In this document: positions 6,825-10,854 of the stretch, piece after piece
Position numbering within the stretch: position 1 is the first letter of the stretch
How the letters are laid out: the number at the start of each line of letters is the position of its first letter
From: JAVBOP01 sp031550405
GTDB lineage: Bacteria; Bacteroidota; Ignavibacteria; Kapaibacteriales; UBA2268
Reading direction: 5' to 3'
DNA length: 10,943 nucleotides
Assembly (NCBI GenBank): GCA_031550405.1
Contig: JAVBOP010000063.1
Coordinates: 1-10,943, forward strand
Notes under the pieces: model-generated
What the model was told of the DNA's origin: nothing
The model's input: the letters and a program-made list of their open reading frames with translations, nothing else
The model's database searches: none
Translations under genes and position numbers: made by a program

Positions 6825-6877
6825 GTGTTATAAAAGAAAAAAGTTCTTGCATATAACACGAAAATGTCGTAATTTTG
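6825..6877 (+). promoter_or_regulatory. Promoter and dyad of RNA element A
   Basis: TTG at 6847-6849, a 20-nt spacer and TAATTTTG at 6870-6877. The -33 lies inside an inverted repeat, GTGTTAT (6825-6831) with ATAACAC (6853-6859). A poly-A run precedes it, so on the minus strand the dyad also resembles a terminator. Confidence 0.72.
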
Positions 6878-6881
6878 TAAT

Positions 6882-7045
6882 GCTTAGAAAATACAAACGA
6901 GGTAGGGTTGTTTATACACAACTTTGCACTCCTAATTACGACCTATATTACGCTATAGGCTCGTGAGTTTCATATCAGATTTCATATCTATAATGACCTC
7001 GTTTGTTTTCTAAGCAACTATAAACGGCTCACGGGCTGTATATAT
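6882..7045 (+). ncRNA. RNA element A: pseudoknotted structured RNA
   Basis: Predicted RNA of about 164 nt, starting about 5 nt after the -7 box. P1 pairs 6882-6903 with 6996-7015, two perfect 10-bp halves with a 2-nt bulge. Inside P1 are P2 (GTTGT/ACAAC, 6907-6922), the conserved ATTACGAC (6935-6942), P4 (CCTATA/TATAGG, 6942-6959), the 5' strand of P3 (GCTCGTGAG, 6959-6967) and P5 (AGAT/ATCT, 6977-6989, loop with TTC). The P3 partner CTCACGGGC (7028-7036) lies outside P1, making a pseudoknot. No T run follows; the conserved CTGTATATAT marks the end. TA cassette 2 starts 14 nt later. Confidence 0.72.
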
Positions 7046-7110
7046 GCTTGTGTGCATAGTTCTTTGACAATCGGAAGTGTAGTAGGAATAATAAATTTGA
7101 TGGATTTTCG

Positions 7111-7118
7111 TATATTTG
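7111..7118 (+). promoter_or_regulatory. -7 promoter box of TA operon 2
   Basis: TATATTTG within a stretch of about 95 nt that is almost identical to the region upstream of TA operon 1, so both operons are probably controlled in the same way. Confidence 0.5.
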
Positions 7119-7153
7119 TATATAACCAATAAAATTTTTATATGGAGGAAATT

Positions 7154-7381
7154 ATGAGAAAGACTCAGAAAAAAACCTTAGAAGAAATAATGAAGTTTGC
7201 CCAGCTGCTTTCAGCAAAGCAACAGGAAGAAGCATTGAAACAAATGAGAAAAATGTATTTAACTAATTTAGCAAGACTTTCTGATGAATCCATTGTACCA
7301 AACGATATAACAATGGAAGAAATTGTAGCTGAAACCAAAGCTGCAAGGGAAGAAAGGAGTAAAAAGAATGCAAGAAATTAG
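7154..7381 (+). CDS. Antitoxin of PIN-domain TA module 2
   Basis: 75 residues, charged and mostly helical. Its tail (ITMEEIVAETKAAREERSKK) matches that of the module 1 antitoxin, whereas residues 1-50 differ clearly (TLEEIMKFAQLLSAKQQEEA). This split suggests a shared toxin-binding tail and a diverged regulatory half; that is inference. The ATG at 7154 follows GGAGG by five bases. An in-frame ATG at 7142 overlaps that site and is less likely. The end overlaps the toxin gene by 14 nt, as in module 1. Confidence 0.85.
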   Translation: MRKTQKKTLEEIMKFAQLLSAKQQEEALKQMRKMYLTNLARLSDESIVPNDITMEEIVAETKAAREERSKKNARN

Positions 7382-7775
7382 AGTTGTTTTAGATGCCAAT
7401 ATTTGGGTATCATATTTTATAAAAAGCAAAATTCATGAATTGACCGAACTTTTGACAGGCAAAAATATTGTCATTTGCCGTTCTGATGAATCCGTACGAG
7501 AGCTGAAGGACGTGTTATCAAGAAAGAAATTCGGCAAATATTTGAAGGAACCAGTAGATTTTTACATACATACTTACCGTTCTTTTATCGTGTTTTTTGA
7601 AACTGAAAGTATATTCACGGCTTGCCCAGATGAAAAAGACAACTATCTTTTTGATTTAACTTATCAGTCATCTGCTTTGTATTTGGTCAGTGGAGATAAG
7701 AAAGTGCTATCAACGCCAGTCAAGCCTCCATTGCAAGTGATAACGCTTGCAGACTTAAAGAAAATCTTTTCATAA
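7368..7775 (+). CDS. PIN-domain RNase toxin (VapC-like, COG1569 type), module 2
   Basis: 135 residues, the same length as the module 1 toxin and with the same acidic residues: Asp9, Glu45, Asp88, Asp91, Asp96 and Asp110. Residues about 20-80 have diverged strongly, while CPDEKDNYLFDL and the C-terminal LVSGDK, TPVKPPLQVITLADLKKIFS are nearly unchanged. The catalytic site is intact, so the gene is likely functional. The diverged region could set target choice or partner specificity. Confidence 0.92.
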   Translation: MQEIRVVLDANIWVSYFIKSKIHELTELLTGKNIVICRSDESVRELKDVLSRKKFGKYLKEPVDFYIHTYRSFIVFFETESIFTACPDEKDNYLFDLTYQSSALYLVSGDKKVLSTPVKPPLQVITLADLKKIFS

Positions 7776-7846
7776 ATTCCTACAACCTACACTTCCGATT
7801 GCCGCCAAAAAGAACAATTCTTTGAAAAGAAAATTTAAAAAAAAAA

Positions 7847-7900
7847 GTGTTGCAAAAGAAATAAAGTTCTTGCAAGTAACACGAAAATGTCGTAGTTTTG
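7847..7900 (+). promoter_or_regulatory. Promoter and dyad of RNA element B
   Basis: TTG at 7870-7872, 20-nt spacer, TAGTTTTG at 7893-7900. Dyad GTGTTGC (7847-7853) with GTAACAC (7876-7882), one G-T pair. Confidence 0.7.
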
Positions 7901-7904
7901 TAAT

Positions 7905-8069
7905 GCGAACTAAATGATGAGGGAGTTTGTACATATACAGCTCCCAATCATACCAAAATTACGACCATATATTAACACAAATTAATGTATGGCTCACCTG
8001 ACAATCCGATATTTCATATCTGGCATCATTTAGTTCGCAAAATTTAATGACGGGTGAGCTGTTTTTTTT
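7905..8069 (+). ncRNA. RNA element B: pseudoknotted structured RNA with terminator
   Basis: Predicted RNA of about 165 nt. P1 pairs GCGAACTAAATGATG (7905-7919) perfectly with CATCATTTAGTTCGC (8024-8038). P2 is GGGAG/CTCCC (7921-7945). ATTACGAC is at 7958-7965. P4 is an 11-bp stem (7965-7975 with 7982-7992). P3 pairs GCTCACCTG (7992-8000) with CGGGTGAGC (8051-8059), a sequence different from A, C and D yet still complementary. P5 is GATAT-TTC-ATATC (8008-8020). P3 runs into eight T residues (8062-8069). GAGCTGT and ACAGCTC also flank the T run and could form a competing hairpin. This copy gives the best covariation evidence. Confidence 0.75.
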
Positions 8070-8089
8070 ACAGCTCAAAATTTGAAAAT

Positions 8090-8208
8090 GCGAATAAAAT
8101 GGAAGTTTAGATATGGAACGAGTATTTATATGGCTCGCCAGAAATCCGATATTTCATATCAGACTCACTTTTTCAATCGCAAATCTAAAAAGACTGGCGG
8201 GTCTTTTT
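8090..8208 (+). ncRNA. RNA element B': shortened copy acting as possible leader of the next gene
   Basis: It starts with GCGAATAAAATGG, similar to the start of B, and lacks the P2 and P4 hairpins. P3 is intact: GGCTCGCCAG (8132-8141) pairs with CTGGCGGGTC (8194-8203), again a different sequence with kept pairing. P5, GATAT-TTC-ATATC (8148-8160), is conserved. P1 is weak: GCGA and AAAA pair with TTTT and TCGC around 8168-8180. TTTAGAT/ATCTAAA is an alternative helix. Five T residues follow P3 (8204-8208). I see no promoter of its own, so it may be read from B or be a decayed copy. Confidence 0.5.
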
Positions 8209-8235
8209 GTATTTGTGGAGAAAAATGAAACCACC

Positions 8236-8505
8236 ATGCAAATAGATATAGATAGTCAAAGCATCAATATTGAAAAAATCAAAAAATATGTTAATACTTT
8301 TGGTTTCTTTTCTATTCGACCTGACGAAGAAGGTGGGGACGGATTTACATTGAAGGCTTGCCACATGGAGAATGGTACTATTTATTTTCCGCCTGACAGC
8401 GTTTTTTCAGATGGTTATATCGCAAACATTCTAAGGATATGTCTATATATATCAAGAGCAACAGGCAAGGATATATATACAACAATCAATGCAATAGCAG
8501 ATTAA
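8236..8505 (+). CDS. Unrecognised 89-residue protein
   Basis: I do not recognise the family. The protein is small and acidic in its first half (MQIDIDSQSINIEKIKKYV, IRPDEEGGDGFTL), with a hydrophobic helix-like end (YIANILRICLYISRATGKDIY). No signal peptide or membrane segment is evident. Codons upstream of 8236 stay open but translate the RNA element, so a start at 8113 is unlikely. GGAG at 8217-8220 lies 15 nt before this ATG. A nearer ATG at 8225 is out of frame and stops after six codons. GTG at 8215 would be an in-frame alternative. By position it is cargo downstream of B', with the tRNA-like repeat only 3 nt past its stop. Confidence 0.55.
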   Translation: MQIDIDSQSINIEKIKKYVNTFGFFSIRPDEEGGDGFTLKACHMENGTIYFPPDSVFSDGYIANILRICLYISRATGKDIYTTINAIAD

Positions 8506-8508
8506 TTT

Positions 8509-8598
8509 ATATGCCGATATAGGTAAAACGCAATTTTTTCATGCAGGTTAAAACAAGGGTAAGCGTTTTGGGTTCGACTCCCATAATCGGCACAACAG
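8509..8598 (+). repeat. 90-bp tRNA-like direct repeat, copy 1
   Basis: Identical over 90 bp to 9788-9877. A tRNA-like fold can be drawn. GCCGAT (8513-8518) pairs with ATCGGC (8586-8591), and a T arm TGGG-TTCGACT-CCCA (8569-8583) is present. AAACGC/GCGTTT closes a large loop where D and anticodon arms would be. There is no normal D arm or anticodon stem, so I do not call a tRNA. It may be a tRNA-like RNA, a tRNA remnant or an attachment site. Confidence 0.8.
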
Positions 8599-8606
8599 GC
8601 GAAACT

Positions 8607-8672
8607 CCTCACACTAAAGTGTGAGGTTGAAAAGTCTTGATATTTCAGCAACCCTGTACTTTAGTGCAGGGT
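8607..8672. repeat. Cluster of three adjacent hairpins
   Basis: CCTCACACT/AGTGTGAGG (9 bp, loop AA, 8607-8626), then GGTTGAAA with TTTCA-GCAACC (8625-8653), then ACCCTGTACT/AGTGCAGGGT (10 bp with one G-T pair, loop TT, 8651-8672). No gene lies here. The layout recalls REP-type or MITE-like hairpins. Confidence 0.6.
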
Positions 8673-8707
8673 AAATGAGAAAATTCTTTGAAAATTTTAA
8701 AAAAAAA

Positions 8708-8761
8708 GTGTTACAAAAGAAAAATAGTTCTTGCACGTAACACAAAAATGTCGTAATTTCG
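8708..8761 (+). promoter_or_regulatory. Promoter and dyad of RNA element C
   Basis: TTG at 8731-8733, 20-nt spacer, TAATTTCG at 8754-8761, one mismatch to the box. Dyad GTGTTAC (8708-8714) with GTAACAC (8737-8743). Confidence 0.65.
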
Positions 8762-8765
8762 TAAT

Positions 8766-8929
8766 GCCAAAAAACAATGAGGTAAAGTTGTTTATACACA
8801 ACTTTGCTCACCTAATTACGACCAATATTAGTATTAATATTTGGCTCGTGAGTAATCATATCAGATTTCATATCTAATCATGACCTCGTTGTTTTTTGGC
8901 GATTATAACGGCTCACGGGCTGTATATAT
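8766..8929 (+). ncRNA. RNA element C: pseudoknotted structured RNA
   Basis: Predicted RNA of about 164 nt. P1 pairs 8766-8783 with 8883-8900: all 18 positions pair, one as T-G. P2 is AAAGTTGT/ACAACTTT (8784-8805). ATTACGAC is at 8815-8822. P4 pairs CCAA with TTGG plus an AT-rich extension (8822-8844). P5 is AGAT/ATCT (8863-8875). P3 pairs GCTCGTGAG (8844-8852) with CTCACGGGC (8912-8920) outside P1. It ends in CTGTATATAT without a T run, and the Phd-like gene starts 19 nt later, so it could be that gene's leader. Confidence 0.72.
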
Positions 8930-8947
8930 TTGTGGAGATTGGAGAAA

Positions 8948-9283
8948 ATGAACATGAAAACAATGCACATAGAACAAGTTGATAAACAACAACTTAAGGA
9001 TAACGGACTTGCTTGTTTAGTCAAATCAGTAGAGAGAGATGGACTGATTTTTCTAACGCAAAAGGGCATACCTGTTTGCTGCATTACGCCGTTGTCAAAA
9101 AAAGGTGTGCTGAACACTGTCAAAAAAATAAATGAGCTTTCCACTTGCGACAATTATATTTTGTCAGATTTTGACGATGAAACGCTTGAAAATATCAGCA
9201 TTTTTCGCAAGTGGCAACATGCTATCTTGGAGGCTATGAGTAGCCAAGATTATGGTAGCTTTGCAGATGTTGGATTAAGATAA
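8948..9283 (+). CDS. Phd/YefM-like antitoxin, apparently without a toxin
   Basis: 111 residues. The segment LVKSVERDGLIFLTQKGIPVCCITPLSKKG (about 24-53) has the pattern of Phd/YefM antitoxins (a positive loop, then I-T-x-x-G-x-P-V-x-x-I-x-P). The C-terminal half (LSDFDDETLENISIFRKWQHAI) would be the toxin-binding part in such proteins. No RelE/Doc/YoeB-type toxin follows; the next gene is on the other strand and overlaps the end by 9 nt. It could be a solitary antitoxin or an unrelated Phd-fold protein. The ATG at 8948 follows GGAGAAA; an upstream TTG at 8930 is unlikely. TATATTTG at 8925-8932 may be its own promoter box. Confidence 0.6.
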   Translation: MNMKTMHIEQVDKQQLKDNGLACLVKSVERDGLIFLTQKGIPVCCITPLSKKGVLNTVKKINELSTCDNYILSDFDDETLENISIFRKWQHAILEAMSSQDYGSFADVGLR

Positions 9284-9700
9284 TATTTGAAGTTTTCTTG
9301 TTCCAGTCATACGTTGGACAGCCAAGTATAGATAGTATTTTGTTTTTTGTTCTTGCTTTAAAGTATTATTGATATGGTCGGTATTTATATAATCAAAATG
9401 AGTTTCTAAAGCGTTTTTACATAAAAATTTTATTATATAAAAGCTATAACTTTCAGCCAGTAAATAAATAGTAGAATTGGGATATTCAGCAATTATTTCG
9501 TTTAGATTGTGACTTAGTCCTGCACGAAAATTTATTGATTGACCATAATGCAATGCTTTTATTGCTACAATCTTTTTGTTTACTTTGGGCACATGTAAAT
9601 GATGATAATGCTCTGCTTCAGGGTCAGTTTTAAAATCATATATCTTGGACAAGTAAGCATAATTTAACTGAGTATTGTTTGAATTTATGTTCTCTTTCAT
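9275..9700 (-). CDS. Unrecognised 141-residue protein
   Basis: The only minus-strand gene in the cargo array, tail to tail with the Phd-like gene with a 9-nt overlap. I do not recognise the family. Visible features are a histidine cluster EHYHHLHVP (about 30-38), a central hydrophobic stretch (STIYLLAESYSFYIIKFLC, about 76-94) and a basic end (MTGTRKLQILS). No signal peptide is seen. The start at 9700 has no clear ribosome-binding site, and the upstream boxes are poor. An unknown toxin or defence-type cargo is possible only by context. The overlap could mean convergent antisense control of the Phd-like gene. Confidence 0.55.
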   Translation of the reverse strand: MKENINSNNTQLNYAYLSKIYDFKTDPEAEHYHHLHVPKVNKKIVAIKALHYGQSINFRAGLSHNLNEIIAEYPNSTIYLLAESYSFYIIKFLCKNALETHFDYINTDHINNTLKQEQKTKYYLYLAVQRMTGTRKLQILS

Positions 9701-9787
9701 GTAAGGGTTTGGTTAAGTAATTAATAAGTTATTGCAATTACGAATATAATGAAATATATCAAACCCGACATGATTTAATAAAAATAA

Positions 9788-9877
9788 ATATGCCGATATA
9801 GGTAAAACGCAATTTTTTCATGCAGGTTAAAACAAGGGTAAGCGTTTTGGGTTCGACTCCCATAATCGGCACAACAG
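9788..9877 (+). repeat. 90-bp tRNA-like direct repeat, copy 2
   Basis: Identical to 8509-8598, offset 1279 nt. The acceptor-like GCCGAT is at 9792-9797 and ATCGGC at 9865-9870. It ends 3 nt before the left arm of the third inverted-repeat cassette. I see no promoter directly upstream. Confidence 0.8.
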
Positions 9878-9933
9878 TACGTTCTTTGACAATCGGAATA
9901 ATTAGAATAGAGAGAAAATAAACCAGATTTTTG

Positions 9934-9941
9934 TATATTTG
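9934..9941 (+). promoter_or_regulatory. -7 promoter box of the DUF4160/DUF2442 operon
   Basis: TATATTTG, 24 nt before the start codon, in the same TTTTTGTATATTTG-like setting as both PIN operons. Confidence 0.5.
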
Positions 9942-9964
9942 TCAATATATAATATAGGAGATTT

Positions 9965-10261
9965 ATGCCAAAATTATATGAGTACATGGGAATTGTGATT
10001 AGAATTTACTCTGCGGATCACGAACCAGTTCATGTTCATGCAGAATATAACGACAATATCGTTAAGGTTTCATTCTTTATTAGGGATGGCGCAATTTATA
10101 GAACAACTTACACAAATGATGTAGGTAAATTCCCACCTTCTAAAATGAAGGATTTGAAAGAATTAATTTCTTTGTACAAAGAAGATATTATCGAAGCATG
10201 GTATAAACATTTTGTTTGGCGGACTAAAATTGAGTGTAAAAAAATAACTAAAAGGATATAA
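9965..10261 (+). CDS. DUF4160 family protein
   Basis: 98 residues. The start MPKLYEYMGIVIRIYSADHEPVHVHAEY matches the DUF4160 pattern: a short N-terminal G-I-x-I-x-x-Y strand and a histidine motif H-x-P-x-H-x-H, here His19, His23 and His25. The end (LISLYKEDIIEAWYKHF) is the usual helix with a conserved Trp. DUF4160 genes are often next to a DUF2442 gene, as here, and the pair has been suggested to be toxin-antitoxin-like; the biochemical role is not known to me. AGGAG lies 4 nt before the ATG. The next gene follows after 2 nt. Confidence 0.85.
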   Translation: MPKLYEYMGIVIRIYSADHEPVHVHAEYNDNIVKVSFFIRDGAIYRTTYTNDVGKFPPSKMKDLKELISLYKEDIIEAWYKHFVWRTKIECKKITKRI

Positions 10262-10263
10262 TT

Positions 10264-10518
10264 ATGATAAAATCAGCAGAATATCTTGGCGAACATTGCC
10301 TTGAAATAACGTTCAAAGATGGAACTGTTAGGGACGTAGATTTATTCGACCTTATCAACAGCAGCGACCATCCATTAGTCAGAAAATATCTTGACGTAGA
10401 ATTGTTTAAGCAGTTTTATTTAGATGGACATACGATTTGCTGGGGTGATAATGAATTTGATATAGATCCACTGAGAACCTACAAAGGTGAATATGACATA
10501 GTTCATGTTCATGCTTAA
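10264..10518 (+). CDS. DUF2442 family protein
   Basis: 84 residues. The pattern LEITFKDGTVRDVDLFDLI, then F-x-x-F-x-L-D and TICWGDNEFDIDPLRTY, fits DUF2442 (strand, D-G, D-L and the conserved W-x-x-x-x-D-x-x-P near the end). It is the second gene of a two-gene operon with DUF4160 and probably forms a functional pair with it. DUF2442 members are small and plausible antitoxin-like partners, but which of the two would be toxic is unknown. A strong terminator follows 27 nt after the stop codon. Confidence 0.85.
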   Translation: MIKSAEYLGEHCLEITFKDGTVRDVDLFDLINSSDHPLVRKYLDVELFKQFYLDGHTICWGDNEFDIDPLRTYKGEYDIVHVHA

Positions 10519-10545
10519 TTAAAAAATATTCATAAAACGTATAAG

Positions 10546-10580
10546 CTCTCTATTCTTAAATAAGATAGAGAGTTTTTTTT
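10546..10580 (+). terminator. Terminator of the DUF4160/DUF2442 operon
   Basis: CTCTCTA and TAGAGAG pair, continued after a bulged T by TCTTA/TAAGA with loop AA, and are followed by eight T residues (10573-10580). Its left strand also matches the left arm of the cassette at 9904-9914. Confidence 0.88.
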
Positions 10581-10609
10581 ATCTATTCCGATTTAATTTT
10601 AAAAAAAAA

Positions 10610-10662
10610 GTGTTACAAAAGAAAAAAGTTCTTGCACGTAACACAAAAATGTCGTAATTTTG
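10610..10662 (+). promoter_or_regulatory. Promoter and dyad of RNA element D
   Basis: TTG at 10632-10634, 20-nt spacer, TAATTTTG at 10655-10662. Dyad GTGTTAC (10610-10616) with GTAACAC (10638-10644), preceded by nine A residues. Confidence 0.72.
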
Positions 10663-10666
10663 TAAT

Positions 10667-10825
10667 GCCAAACTATTTGCGGAGTAAAGTTGTTTATATG
10701 CAACTCTACTTCCCGATTACGACTAATATTATCAATATTGGCTCGTGAGTAATCATTTCGATATTTCATATCAATGACTCCGCATTTAGTTTGGCGATTA
10801 AAAACGGCTCACGGGCTGTATATAT
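10667..10825 (+). ncRNA. RNA element D: pseudoknotted structured RNA
   Basis: Predicted RNA of about 159 nt. P1 pairs 10667-10685 with 10777-10795, 17 of 19 positions. P2 is AGTTG/CAACT (10688-10705). ATTACGAC is at 10716-10723. P4 is CTAATATT/AATATTGG with a 3-nt loop (10723-10741). P3 pairs GCTCGTGAG (10741-10749) with CTCACGGGC (10808-10816) beyond P1. P5 is GATAT-TTC-ATATC (10760-10772). CTGTATATAT follows, as in A and C. The next gene starts 30 nt on. Confidence 0.73.
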
Positions 10826-10854
10826 TTTGGATTAAATCAAAAGGAGTTAATAAT

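Larger units (their letters stand above)
7059..7815. repeat. Inverted repeats enclosing TA cassette 2
   Basis: Left arm 7059-7089 is identical to that of cassette 1. Right arm 7776-7815 holds ATTCCTAC, TACACTTCCGATTG and AAAGAAC, the reverse complement of the left arm apart from 4- and 5-nt inserts. The match is better than in cassette 1. Confidence 0.75.
9881..10594. repeat. Inverted repeats enclosing the DUF4160/DUF2442 cassette
   Basis: The left arm starts with the same GTTCTTTGACAATCGGAA as cassettes 1 and 2, then continues with its own sequence to AGAATAGAGAG (9904-9914). The right side holds CTCTCTATTCT (10546-10556) and TATTCCGATTT (10584-10594), separated by a terminator stem. The specific arm sequence differs from cassettes 1 and 2 but still matches its own partner. 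Confidence 0.55.

Noticed and set aside
6784..6966. Plus-strand open frame of 60 codons
   Set aside because: It covers the right inverted repeat and the structured part of element A, without ribosome-binding site or family resemblance.
8113..8235. Upstream extension of the gene at 8236
   Set aside because: These codons translate P3, P5 and the T run of element B', so the open frame is incidental.
8513..8592. A regular tRNA gene in the 90-bp repeat
   Set aside because: The acceptor and T arm are convincing, but no D stem or anticodon stem-loop with a readable anticodon can be drawn.
8614..8811. Minus-strand open frame of 65 codons
   Set aside because: It spans hairpins, a poly-A run and element C; its open state is explained by AT-rich sequence.
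9775..9987. Minus-strand open frame of 70 codons
   Set aside because: It covers the 90-bp tRNA-like repeat and a promoter region.
5864..10825. CRISPR array
   Set aside because: Repeats are about 220 bp, internally structured, far apart and separated by genes; no short repeat-spacer pattern and no cas gene.
5864..10825. Retron or type III toxin-antitoxin RNA
   Set aside because: No reverse transcriptase and no ToxN-like gene is present, and the RNAs are not tandem repeats of about 35 nt.
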